A stretch of 64,000 bases of DNA, taken from NCBI GenBank assembly GCA_003952965.2, contig RXIC02000511.1, positions 62,001 through 126,000 on the forward strand, read 5' to 3'. This stretch comes from Morella rubra. Lineage: Eukaryota; Streptophyta; Magnoliopsida; Fagales; Myricaceae. The first letter of the stretch is position 1. Each line of letters opens with the position of its first letter. Under the pieces are notes generated by a model. It saw nothing but the letters and a program-made list of their open reading frames with translations, searched no databases and had not been told where the DNA came from. Position numbers and translations under genes: made by a program. Of this stretch, positions 1 to 9,990 are shown piece after piece.

Positions 1-24
1 CGTAGATAGGTTGAAATCACTTAC

Positions 25-200
25 TTTCTAGCTATCTTTCTCGGGTCTTTTCCAGCCTTTAGAGCTCCCGAACCCGTTTCCACCCCCTCCCCATGGACAC
101 TCGAAGACGGTCCCGCGAACGACGAGGAGGTGGTAGCAGGAAACCTCGTGCCACAGGCAGTAATTCCATCGGCTCCACCAGAACCTTCGCCGTCTGGCAT
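25..200 (-). CDS. DCL4: DICER-LIKE 4, first coding exon (partial, gene runs off left edge)
   Basis: The minus-strand frame from the ATG at 200 gives a 58-residue Ser/Gly-rich N terminus that ends in KDPRKIARK, followed directly by a consensus donor (GTAAGT, 24-19). In plant DCL4 proteins KDPRKIARK-YQ marks the entry to the DExD helicase domain, just after a poorly conserved N terminus, and an exon boundary here is plausible. DCL4 makes 21-nt siRNAs (tasiRNA and antiviral siRNA) in the nucleus. Only this exon is present; helicase, PAZ, RNase III and dsRNA-binding parts would lie beyond position 1. The identification rests on this short motif and on the splice site, so it is good but not certain. 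The start is chosen as the ATG closest upstream of the motif; the frame stays open further upstream (to about 644), but those residues are low-complexity and look like 5'UTR. Confidence 0.65.
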
Positions 201-2339
201 TGACTGCGGTTCCGTGCTTCGGTCACTCTTCCTCTGACGAAAAAACAGGAGAGAAAAAATGATTTGAAAGGAAAAGAACAGAACGACAAGAACGCTCATG
301 ACGGGAGAAAGAACCTCAATAAATACAAAAGATCCTCCGACGTCAACTGCCCCAAGTCTTCGAAGGAGAATATGAAGTTTCCGTACACTAAGGTGTGGGC
401 CGGAGGGTTCGACTTTGAGTACTCTACGGGCGAGTGAAGTTCTTAGTGTACAGTGTATCTTTTGGTAAAATTTACTTACAAAGAAAAAAGACAGTTTTTT
501 GGTATGTTCCCATAGCTGTTGGGTACTTGGGTACCATCGGACAAAAATGAATTTGCATAAACTCCATGAACTTCTTTCTTGCGTAGCTCCAGCTGATACC
601 TTCAGACAAAAAAAAAATGGAGTTTTTTGTATGTTACTGGGCACTCATTTATGTTCCTAGCCTTTTCAATGCTACACTAGAATAAAGTGTTCAAAGAGTT
701 GTCTTTTTTCGTTTTTCTCATTAAGCAAAGAGTAAAGTCCCAGAAACTGTTTTTGTTATGGTAATAAAGAAGAATTGTATGCGATTATTCTTTGTGAGTT
801 TATGGACCTTTTATCAGAACAAATGTAGACCACTTTGTGACTTGTGTTTTGGTCTTGTGGATCAGATTCAGAACAATCCTTCTTCTCTCTCTGCCCACGT
901 TTGAGCCCCCTGACCTGGGGGAATGGACACAACCCACGTGCTACCGAGCCGAGGTACCTTACACATTGCAAGTTTACGTATACTTCATTCTCTTCGGGTT
1001 TCATATGTTGTTCTTTCTTTTTTTGCAGTTTCCGAAAGGCCTTCTCGAGGAGCCCAAGGCATTCCATTCGCTGCCATTCAAATTTCAAAGGCATTGAAAC
1101 CAATTGTGTGACGTGTTTACGGCAAAGCCTGATGCACAAGAAGAACACAAGAGAAAAGAAATAAAATAAATTTTCATTCTCTTCTTTCTCTATTTTAAAT
1201 GTGCTTATGCAAGTCTGCACTGGTTACATACTACAGTAGCACAATTCTATTAATGATACATCTTACAGGTGCTGTAAATTGTAATGGCAGACATTTGCCT
1301 TTCAATAGTTTATCTTATGGGAATCTGAAGCAAACTTTTCAGTTCAATGACGTTTTTGTCAAATGATTCATGAAATTGTGATTAGGATTTAGGTTGAATC
1401 TGTTGAGATTGCGATTTCAATTTTACTATTTGTGATTTTAATTTCAATAGATTGGTTAAATGTGAGTTGTAAAATGTTAAAATAACCAAACTTTAAAGAG
1501 TTGAAAAAGAGGCTGAAAATGCTGCTGTAAAACAAATGAGATTTTGAGCCGAATGCCAAAACAAGTTAGCAATTTTGCTGCAGTGTTCCTGTTTTTACTT
1601 AGTCTTACATTGGTGATGTTAGGTGTCATTATTCATGCACTTGTCGAGTGATTGGTAAGCTTGTTGATGTTATTTATATAATTACTGAATGCTGTAGGGG
1701 AAGTGAATTTTGTTGCGCTGGAAAGATAAGTTTAACTAGCATATATCTACACAAATGAAAATTTTCCAGATTTAAAAAAAAAAAAAAAAAAGAAATTTGC
1801 TGTAACATGTTCTGTTTTAACTTAAATGCCATGTTAGTTGCTGTTAAACATTAAGGTGACTAGGTTTGAAAATTTTGGTAAAGGTGCTGTAAATGTTAGT
1901 GCAGAACAAATAAATTCTGATGTGAATGTTTAAACAAGATAGAAGTTGTTACCTATGGGCTATGTTTTTCTTAGGTAGCAGGTTAGTGATATTAATTGTT
2001 ATTTGTTATCCCTTTTTTTTTTCTTTTTTATTGAATACATGGGAGTGATAAGTCTTCAAGTCATGACAATTTTCACAATAGCCAAATTGGTTGATGGGAT
2101 TTTAACTGGTTGATTTGTTGAATATGTTAGCTTGAATTAATCATTGTGAATTTATTCATTTTAAAGATTGAATTGGTTAATAAATTTTGTTTTATTTTAT
2201 TTTATTTGGATAATAGATATTTTTTTTTATTAAAAAAAAAGAATTCGCGTAAAAAATACGTGTATTTCAATATTTTTAATTTTTAATATTTTAACTTAAA
2301 GTCACTTTTCACGTTACATTGAAAAAAGAAAATTTCGTC
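201..2339. other. Intergenic region between DCL4 and SETH2 (divergent)
   Basis: The two genes are divergent, so this 2.1-kb stretch should hold both promoters and the DCL4 leader. It is AT-rich, with poly-A/T runs near 1771-1790, 2011-2030 and 2220-2240. Open frames at 756-1220 (minus) and 837-1164 (plus) show no recognisable protein and overlap each other. A consensus-like acceptor (TTTTTTTGCAG) ends at 1028 but I can attach it to no gene. I see no other gene, RNA gene or clear element. Confidence 0.5.
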
Positions 2340-2652
2340 GCGTTGCCTTAGAATTTCGCCCCTTTCAAATTGGGTACTGGCTCCGGCAGTGGCCGCCACT
2401 ACGGGCAACCGTCTGCCAATAACACCGCAGCCTCATAGGGTAGAACCGGAAGGCTGAGAGCACCTTCCGAGTCAACTGACAAAGAAAGAAAAATGAGTTT
2501 CTTCATAGTTTTTCCACTTTCACCCTCCGATTGCACAAGGAGTTGAGGCCCGTTTTCAGTTAGTCCAATCCTTGACTTCCCTTGGCCCCAATAATTCCTA
2601 ATCTCGCTCGAAAGCTTATTAGTTTCCCCATTCCAGCGCCCACTGCTGCTGG
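2340..2652 (+). other. SETH2 5'UTR exon 1 (predicted)
   Basis: A less AT-rich block ends in a good donor (GGGTAAGA, GT at 2653-2654). It lies upstream of SETH2 in the same orientation and carries no long frame, as expected for a leader exon. The 5' edge is a guess; no TATA box is obvious. Confidence 0.4.
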
Positions 2653-2854
2653 GTAAGAATCACCATCTCCTTCTGTTTTTCCTTTTTCAAATTCTCCCTT
2701 TTGGGTTTAATCTGAGTGCTGTGACTTTGTGTATGTGTTGTTGAGCTTATTTGGAAAGTAGTAAAAGCAATATGCAAATTGCCATTTTTTGGTCATCTTT
2801 AGCATTAATTCACAGAACCCATTAATTTCAAGCCGTATACGTGCTCGTTTTCAG

Positions 2855-2943
2855 GTATGAATTTGGGAATTTAACGATAACACAAGCATAGCCGGAGATT
2901 GAAAATTCGCTCGTACATAGAGGATATTGCCTCCGAAGAATAG
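2855..2943 (+). other. SETH2 5'UTR exon 2 (predicted)
   Basis: This short segment lies between an acceptor (TTTTCAG ending 2854) and a strong donor (GTGAGT at 2944). It is non-coding in all frames. It would splice to the coding exon near 4126, where GCAAGCAG precedes the last leader bases before the ATG at 4141. The resulting 5'UTR intron of about 1.2 kb contains an mTERF gene fragment. Confidence 0.4.
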
Positions 2944-2968
2944 GTGAGTTTCTGCTCTCATTCCATCG

Positions 2969-3400
2969 ATGCCAAAACCGAAGTTTTATTTTCAGTGTAA
3001 AACCATTCTAACTGGGAGATTCAGTATTATAGCTCTACCCAATTCACAAAGTGGGTTTTCTTGCAAATTCATGTTTATATTGGAGATACATCTCAAGCGC
3101 TGCGAATCAACAACCATTTGTAGAATCTTACCTTATATAAACATGCTTGGGTTTTCACCAGGGGTTGCTCTATCATCTTCGCGATATGTCAGTTGCGAAA
3201 GCCCACAAAGAGCGGACTGGTTAAGTTCAAGAGCCATGGATTCACTCAAAGCCAGATCTCGAACCTCGTTAGAAAACTCCCATCTGTGCTTTTGTCTGAT
3301 CCTAACAAAACCCTCTTGGATAAAATTGAATTCTTTGCCTCTAAAGGAATGTCAAGGCCAGCACTTGCCAAGTGGGGCAGGAAAATTGGGGATTTTTGGT
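2969..3400 (+). pseudogene. mTERF-family gene fragment, frameshifted, in the SETH2 leader intron
   Basis: From the ATG at 2969 the translation resembles the N terminus of plant mitochondrial/plastid mTERF proteins: a targeting-type segment (CKTILTGRF), then LGFSPGVALSSSRYVSCESP, the usual lead-in to the first mTERF repeat. At about 3220 the similarity jumps by one frame to FKSHGFTQSQISNLVRK, PSVLLSDPNKTLLDKIEFF and ASKGMSRPALAK, a textbook mTERF motif. Similarity stops near 3395, where a 35-bp tandem repeat starts. Full mTERFs of this clade are about 380-400 residues; only about 140 are here, with a frameshift. mTERFs bind organellar nucleic acid and control transcription or splicing; this copy cannot. 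It has no introns, as is usual for this mTERF clade, so retrocopy and DNA duplication cannot be told apart. Confidence 0.75.
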
Positions 3401-3485
3401 TTGCAAATGGGTTCGGGAAATTGGGGATATTGGGTTCGCTCATGCGTTAGGGAAATTGGGGATTTTGGGTTTGAAGATTTTGGTC
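3381..3485 (+). repeat. 35-bp tandem repeat, about three copies
   Basis: Three successive units begin at about 3381, 3416 and 3451. Each opens with GGGAAATTGGGGAT (first copy GGAAAATTGGGGAT) and has a GGGTTYG core. The array abuts the end of the mTERF fragment. Confidence 0.75.
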
Positions 3486-3724
3486 TAGGGGACTCCAGTT
3501 GGCGCCCAACAGAGAAGTCCAGTCAGCATCTAATTGGGTGTGACGTGGTAGCCGTTAGCCACATTAGCAACTTCCGTCGTCCAAGCGAACAAAGGACTAA
3601 AATGAGAATTGGTCCAAACCCCAAGGAGTCCCGTGAAAAAAAACTTACCATAGGGACTAATTTGGGAGCCACGCGAACTCCAATTACTGGTGGAGTAATT
3701 TAGCCAAGTTTTTAAGGCTAGTGA

Positions 3725-3880
3725 AATGAGGGAGGTCAACAAGGGAAAGAAATGATATGTAGACTTCAGTGATTTTATTAATTTTCTAGCTTGTTTGTTG
3801 TAGATGGTTCAGTACAGCTCTTTGTACTGCTCTATCGCCTTTTTCTTTCAATAAAGCTTTCCTTACTTGTAAAAAAAAAG
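3725..3880 (+). mobile_element. LINE-like 3' end with poly-A tail
   Basis: The stretch CTCTTTGTACTGC followed by a T/C-rich run, TTCAATAAAG, CTTTCCTTACTTGT and a poly-A run (about 3871-3880) is the layout seen at the 3' ends of plant L1-type LINEs. No coding part remains and I could not define a target-site duplication. It lies in the SETH2 leader intron, downstream of the mTERF fragment. Confidence 0.45.
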
Positions 3881-4140
3881 AAAAGAAAAGGAGACATTGT
3901 AGTTATGCAGAGTGGGGCAAAGGGAACCAGAAAAGAAGGCCTTGAGATACATGCCAATCTTGGGTATTTATTTTACCTAGAAGTTTGTGTTGAGATTATA
4001 CTACATACGCACAATGCAAGAAGCACCTTGAATACGCTATAACTATTGTATCACTCCTTGTAGTTCACCTTGAAACATTGAGAAACTGTCTATCTCCATA
4101 ATACATGAGTATCTTTATTGCAAGCAGTTGGGAGGACTTA

Positions 4141-7100
4141 ATGGCTGAAAGAAGAAGGCATAGGATTCTCATGGTCTCTGATTTTTTCTATCCAAACTTT
4201 GGTGGCGTGGAGAATCACATATATTATCTGTCACAGTGCCTATTGAAGCTTGGTCACAAGGTGAGAGTCTCATTTGGTTTGTTGGCTCAACTCCTTGCTA
4301 CTTCATTAGCCATTTGTAGCTAGAGTGAGAGGTAGGAAGTGCTTTTTCTGTTTGATTGGGAAAGATAGACAAGAGTACAATTTGGAGGAATTTATAGATA
4401 GCAGAAGTTCTACAGTTTTCATACTTTTTGAAATGTTTTTTTGAACAATATTTTTGGCAGCGTTTGTTTGCCCAATTTTTTGAGGCCCAAAATTTCCACC
4501 ACACCAAACACATTTCATAAACCCCAATAAACTTCACACTTTTACACACACACTTCACACTTTTCATAAACCCCAATAAACTTCAACATTCAAACGATTC
4601 CCAAAATTTTGGGAATATTCTCCAAAATTTCGGTAAACAAACACTCCCCTCATCTTTATTGCTTTCTATCTGTTTCTCTTTTCATAATCTCAGTTGCTCT
4701 ATTTCTTTTTGTTTTAGTTCTCTGTATTTAAACGTTTCCTTTTTCTCTTCTTTGTACCTTGTTGCAAACTAAATCGATGTAGCCAGTTATTTGCTGAATA
4801 GCTGCATTGATTTTCAGTTTTCTTTTACTTTTAGTTACCCTTGATTATATAAAGACTTCTTTGCTTTTTAAATTTCCTTCTGCAGGTGGTGGTTATGACT
4901 CACGCTTACGGAAATCGCTCTGGGGTGAGGTATATGACTGGTGGCCTCAAAGTCTACTACGTACCGTGGAAACCATTTCTTATGCAGAATACCTTGCCAA
5001 CCTTCTATGGGACACTTCCAATTATAAGGAATATCCTTATTCGAGAAAACATATCATTGGTTCATGGACATCAAGCCTTTTCGACTCTTTGTCATGAAGC
5101 TTTGATGCATGCACGTACTATGGGCTACAAGGTTGTATTTACTGATCATTCACTTTATGGTTTTGCTGATGTTGGAAGCATCCATATGAACAAGGTATTG
5201 CAGTTTACTTTAGCAGATGTAAGTCAGGCCATTTGTGTTTCTCATACAAGCAAAGAAAACACTGTGCTACGTTCAGGTCTGCCACCAGCAAAGGTCTTTG
5301 TTATACCTAACGCTGTTGACACGGCTATGTTCAAGCCTGCCCCAGAGCGACCCAGTGTTAATGAAATAGTTATTGTCGTGATAAGTAGATTGGTTTACCG
5401 GAAGGGTGCAGATTTGCTTGTTGAAGTCATTCCAGAAGTTTGTCGTATATTTCCCAATGTGAGTTGTTTTAAAGGCATTATTGTTACCAGATTTCAATCA
5501 ATGGTTTTGGCTGTCATGCTTGGCTTCATTTCTTCCATGACATGGGGGTAGCATGAACTATGCCTTGACTCTATTTTCACTGTTAGTATTGGGTCACTGC
5601 TTCTCCATTATCAACTTCTAAAGCTAATAAGAGTCAGCATCATTGCTTATAGTTACACAATGCTGAGAGGGATGAGTGTGTAACGTGTATTGTTATGCCG
5701 CGAAGAACTTTGTAACATCTTTATTATAGGTGATGGACATACACAGCATATCCCGCGGGGGTGGGGATTCATTATATCAACGTTTTTTTGATGGGCTGGG
5801 GTCAGTTTACGTGAATAGAAATTTGGCCTGTTGGGTGGCAATTGAAAAAAGGATTACTTTTGATTCTAATTTGAAGTATATGTTAAGGTTCGTTTCATTG
5901 TTGGAGGAGATGGACCCAAAAGGGTGCGCTTGGAAGAGATGAGGGAGAAGCATTCTCTTCAAGATCGAGTGGAAATGTTGGGTGCTGTACCACATGCTCG
6001 AGTACGGTCTGTCTTAATTTCTGGCCATATATTCTTAAACAGGTAGTTATTCTTGCAAGTTCCTATTCAAATTAAGTATTTTCATTCCAGTTCTGTGGAG
6101 AAGTTCAATTTGATCTGGTAGCTGGGTGAAGTCACTTGAAATTTAGGTTGTTTGTAAAAAGACGAAATATATCTTAGTCTAATAGTTGGATGTGATCCAT
6201 TGCAAACTTGGCCATGAGTTTTGCTAATAGAACTTAACAATTGTAGAAAGTACATGGTTAGGAACATCTCACTACCTGCAGAGGTATCAACATCACAGTT
6301 GTGGTGAACTTATAACAGATAAGACCCTAGCGTGCTTTGTTTCATTTGGTACTCAGGTTTCTATTCCATATTCCACCTACACTTTGGAGAATGTTAAAAG
6401 TTTGATCTCTTGCCGGTGAACAGTGGATTGAGAAGAAAATCTTTCTATATGCTCAATCTCCTTAATACTAGGTTCCCTAATGTCAAACCATTAAAAAAAC
6501 TGCCAGATTCCAACATGTATAATGTCCGAAGCACGTGCCTCAGCCAAGCATTCTTCCATACAGAAATGCCTAATTTTCCACTTGTTGTGAAAAGACTTTT
6601 GTTCTAGCCAAAAAAGGTGTATATTTGCTCTATTGGTCTGATATGAAGTTGCTGTATTTGCAGTTCTTTAACTGAAGCTTTTTGCATAGCCATATTAGAA
6701 GCAGCTAGTTGTGGATTATTAACTGTCAGCACACGTGTAGGAGGTGTCCCTGAGGCATGTATAATGAGATGTTTCTACTGTACCTGGTTGATATGATACA
6801 TATCGTACTCTCTTGTAAATGAAATCTTTGTTCGAATAGTCGAGTTCCCAGGATTTCTCCGTAGTGTTTAAGTTTAGCTAAACCCTTACTGTTCTCATAG
6901 GTTCTACCCGATGATATGGTTGTGCTTGCGGAGCCAGATCCCAGTGATATGGTACAAGCAATCAAAAAGGCTATATCTATACTTCCCGAGATCAATGCCC
7001 AAGCCATGCACAATCGTGTGAGTGCATTATTTAAAGTATATTTTGGTTTTTATGAGACTTCAACTTCTCGTCAGTGATCAATTTGTTCGTCTTTTTTTTT

Positions 7101-7870
7101 TTATTATTTGCCTATAGATGAAGAAGCTCTATAATTGGCATGATGTTGCCAAAAGGACGGAGATTGTATATGATCGTGCTCTAAAATGTGCAAATCAAAG
7201 TCTTCTAGAACGACTCTCTCGGTATGATATTAATAGTTTACATTTGATTGGATTATTTGGTGTTTCATTAAGGCAACTGGTACATGGTAATGGATTTGTT
7301 TTTGATAGAGTATGCATAATGTATTATTGTGAGCACCTTTATGTTCAAAACACAAAAATCTTAAAAATTGTTTCCCAGAGAGTCATAATTGTTCGGGTAC
7401 TTAATTGGCTATTTACAGATTTGGTAGTTCCTGGTACAAATGCTACAGTAATATTTTTTTAAATTTTATAATTAGTTTCTTTTGCACCCATTTGGTGAGA
7501 TCTCCATCTCATGTTTTTGGGTGTCTAGAAGTCTGTGATCGGGCAATTTCAGTGGTTGCTGATATGTATGGCTCCTTTACCAGGTATCTCTCATGTGGAG
7601 CTTGGGCAGGGAAGCTGTTTTGCGTGGTTATGATCATTGATTTTTTGTTTTGGCGATTGTTGCAACTATGGCAGGTAACATGGTTCTTCTTCATCTCCCC
7701 TTTCCCTCTCTGGATTACCTTATTTTCCATGCAATATTTATCTGCCGTCGATACATCATTAGCCTGCAGAGGACATTGAAGCGGTACCTGATATTGTTCT
7801 ATCCCATGGGGAAGATGAGAGGAATGTTGCAGAACTTAAAGTCTCCAGCGAGGACCATGGCTTGAGATGA
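4141..7870 (+). CDS. SETH2: PIG-A / SETH2: GPI-GlcNAc transferase catalytic subunit
   Basis: Eight coding exons: 4141-4260, 4886-5458, 5888-6042, 6664-6754, 6901-7017, 7118-7221, 7584-7674, 7763-7870. They total 1359 nt (452 aa) and all phases close. The product adds GlcNAc from UDP-GlcNAc to phosphatidylinositol on the cytosolic face of the ER, the first step of GPI-anchor synthesis; in Arabidopsis SETH2 is needed for pollen germination and tube growth. Visible features are the N-terminal [20 protein letters not shown] (GT-B fold, GT4 family), [33 protein letters not shown], the [13 protein letters not shown] loop, the EX7E motif in [17 protein letters not shown], and a hydrophobic C-terminal anchor ([13 protein letters not shown]) before a short acidic tail. 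Length matches Arabidopsis SETH2 (about 447 aa). ATG 4141 is chosen because [15 protein letters not shown] matches the family; the in-frame ATG at 4105 probably lies in the leader intron. Intron 4 (6755-6900) starts with GC, not GT. Confidence 0.95.
4456..4648. mobile_element. hAT-like MITE in SETH2 intron 1
   Basis: The ends GGCAGCGTTTGTTTG and, inverted, GTAAACAAACACTCCC form imperfect terminal inverted repeats of the hAT-MITE kind. Inside, a block with CATAAACCCCAATAAACTTCA occurs twice (near 4517 and 4563). An 8-bp target duplication is not clear. Confidence 0.55.
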
Positions 7871-8020
7871 TTTTGTTTTGAAGGTTTTGGTTTGGTTACA
7901 TGCCTGTACTGTGTGGGGAAGATGATGTAATTAGTAGAAATAGGGAATTCGATTTAGAAGGATCAACAACTCTACCCTGCATGTAAGTGAGTAATACTAA
8001 TTCATATTTTCAGCATGAAA
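7871..8020 (+). other. SETH2 3'UTR and flank
   Basis: This is transcript-like sequence after the stop at 7868-7870. No canonical AATAAA is evident, so the cleavage site is unknown. Confidence 0.3.
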
Positions 8021-8037
8021 AGAAACACGATTGTCAA

Positions 8038-8256
8038 TTTTTTTTTTTTTTTTTTTATCAACAAACCCTAATATTACGGTAATAAAAAGAGTCTTGCAAA
8101 CCAGAGAGAGTAAAAAACTACAGAGGATTAGAAAGTCTCAAACGTCAAAGGATACAGAAAGTACTGCCCACAGATCTCGGGAATACATCCCTGGCCTATC
8201 AGGCAAGGTTGTGTGCCAAAACATTTGCCCACCTAAGGGGCACTGAAACTGTGAAG
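8038..8256 (-). mobile_element. Short retroelement remnant (SINE or truncated LINE) with poly-A tail
   Basis: Read on the minus strand, a ~200-bp non-coding body ends in a run of about 19 A (plus-strand poly-T 8038-8056). It is flanked by similar 12-mers, ACGATTGTCAAT on the left and ACAATTGTCGAT on the right (10 of 12), as expected of an aged target-site duplication. I recognise no family. Confidence 0.5.
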
Positions 8257-9080
8257 ACAATTGTCGATTGATCCTAGAGTTGCACATTAGAGGCATACTT
8301 TGCTAGTTTGCCGGGCACGTATTTGGGTCTTGTTTGTATTTTTAGGTGTCTCTGGAGCCAGCTCTAGGCCCAAACTGGATTCCAAACGGCGGTCATGTAA
8401 GTGAACCACTGTGTCGAGCCTGGATATAACTCGATCAAAGTGTCGGCCCGATTTTACGGTTAAGTTGGATCCGAAACGGGAAAAAAAAAATACTTATGAT
8501 CCAAATTGTCCTAAGTTTGTTCTCTCAAGGCTCTAATCTTCGTTTAGGTAACCAAAGGAAACTTTCTGTCAGTCTTGCATTCTGTTCAGGACATCGTATG
8601 TCTGTATCGGACATTAGAATACGAAAGAAAATCGTATATTAATCTCGCGTATTATCATGACGGGCTTTGAAATAGGTGAAAAACTTATTACAATTAAGAG
8701 AAATTATAAGTAAAATCTCAATACACCTCCACGTTAAGATAAATATGTCACTTAAAAGAGAGTGTCTAGTAGAATTTGAAGTTCAAACTCAAGACGCAAC
8801 TCAGGAAGTCCGATTTTACGGCTCGTCCTAAGGTTGGCCTACTATTAGGCTAGATCCTAATGAGCCAAGCTCTAAACTTTGTTGATGCCATTCTCATCCC
8901 TTTCTTTTTTACTTTAAATATTGGCAGGGACCGCTTTTTGGCTTAAAGAAAAGGGCACTCTTGTCCGCTGGAAACTCAAAAACCGAAAGAAGTGGCAATT
9001 ATAATATATCCATGCATTACAATAATAATAAAAAAATCTCGAACAAAAAGGTTTGTCCATCCAAAAGAAGTGAGTGAATA
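8257..9080. other. Gene-free stretch upstream of the HEM4 gene
   Basis: AT-rich non-coding sequence between SETH2 and the HEM4-domain gene. It must include the latter's promoter, but no clear TATA box was found. Nothing else is recognised. Confidence 0.4.
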
Positions 9081-9119
9081 ATGATGGGGAATGGTACGAC
9101 GACGTCGGAACCTTCTTAG
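9081..9119 (+). promoter_or_regulatory. Short upstream ORF overlapping the HEM4 gene start
   Basis: Two adjacent ATGs (9081 and 9084) open a 12-codon frame ending at TAG 9117-9119. It overlaps the ATG at 9091 in another frame and closes 16 nt before the ATG at 9136. If these ATGs are in the mRNA, they would reduce or redirect initiation. Whether they are transcribed is not shown by the sequence. Confidence 0.4.
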
Positions 9120-9990
9120 TTCTAACTCAGCGAAGATGACGCTGACGATGTCCGTGCCCATGCCCAAACCCAACGTAGCCTTCACTACTCCTCCAAACTA
9201 TGCGTCGCGACTCTCTCACCTCCTCAGCCTCAAGGGCTACAATCCCATCTGGTGCCCCACCGTTCTCGTCCACCCCACCCCGCCTGCACTCCGACCCTAC
9301 CTCTCTACTCCTAATCTCGAAGCTTTCTCCGCCCTTGCCTTCACGTCACGAACCGCAATCCAGTCCCTCTCGGCCGCTGCGGCCGATCTCGAGGAGCCTC
9401 TCCTCTCCCCTCAAGGAGATTCCTTCGTGATCGCCGCTCTGGGAAAAGACGCGGAGCTCATTGACGACGACCTCGTTGCGAAGTTCTGCGAGAATCCTAA
9501 GCGGATTAAGTTATTGGTCCCTCCGACTGCGACCCCGAGCGGCCTGGTGGAGTCTCTGGGGAGGGGAAACGGTCGGAGAGTTCTGTGTCCAGTCCCACTA
9601 GTGGTGGACTTGGAGGAGCCCCCTGTGGTGCCGAACTTTCTTCGGGACCTGGAGGCAAAGGGGTGGGTCGCGGTCAGAGTCAGCGCGTACGAGACGAGGT
9701 GGGCGGGGCCGGAGTGTGCGAGGGAGGTGGTGGAGAGGTGCGAGAGAAGGGAATTATATGCGGTCGTCTTCACGAGCACGGCCGAGGTGGAGGGTTTGTT
9801 GAAGAGCCTGAGGGAGTTGGGGTGGAGGGACTTGAAAGAGTTGGTGAGGGAGAGGTGTCCGGAGCTGGTGGTGGCAGCGCACGGGCCTGTAACGGCGTCC
9901 GGGGCGCGGAGGCTGGGTGTTAAGGTCGATGTGGTGAGCTTTAGGTTCGACAGTTTTGAAGGTGTTGTTGATGCCCTTGGATTGAGATAA
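9091..9990 (+). CDS. HEM4-domain protein, uroporphyrinogen-III synthase family (intronless)
   Basis: A single open frame of 299 codons resembles the two-domain HemD fold. It begins with an NYASRLSHLLSLKGYNPIW segment (as in HemD 'L...L...G'), followed by ALAFTSRTAIQSL, then a hinge, KGWVAVRVSAYETRW (the conserved 'Y.R' strand), YAVVFTSTAEVEGLLKSL and a C-terminal VVAAHGPVTASGARRLGVKV. The family closes and rearranges hydroxymethylbilane to uroporphyrinogen III in plastid haem/chlorophyll synthesis. Start choice is open: ATG 9091 (299 aa), 9136 (284 aa, MTLTMSVPMPKP) or 9148; no long classical transit peptide is seen with any of them. As I recall it, the Arabidopsis UROS gene has introns, so this may be a second family member rather than the housekeeping enzyme. 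The CDS is clearly more GC-rich than its flanks, which also explains a long antisense open frame at 9411-9779. Confidence 0.8.
   Translation: MVRRRRNLLSSNSAKMTLTMSVPMPKPNVAFTTPPNYASRLSHLLSLKGYNPIWCPTVLVHPTPPALRPYLSTPNLEAFSALAFTSRTAIQSLSAAAADLEEPLLSPQGDSFVIAALGKDAELIDDDLVAKFCENPKRIKLLVPPTATPSGLVESLGRGNGRRVLCPVPLVVDLEEPPVVPNFLRDLEAKGWVAVRVSAYETRWAGPECAREVVERCERRELYAVVFTSTAEVEGLLKSLRELGWRDLKELVRERCPELVVAAHGPVTASGARRLGVKVDVVSFRFDSFEGVVDALGLR

Noticed and set aside
21..644. A 207-codon minus-strand frame upstream of and including the DCL4 exon
   Set aside because: Only the last 58 codons look like DCL4; the part before the ATG at 200 is low-complexity and lysine/phenylalanine/serine-rich, as in an untranslated leader.
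9411..9779. A 122-codon antisense frame in the HEM4 gene
   Set aside because: A shadow caused by the high GC of the real gene on the plus strand.
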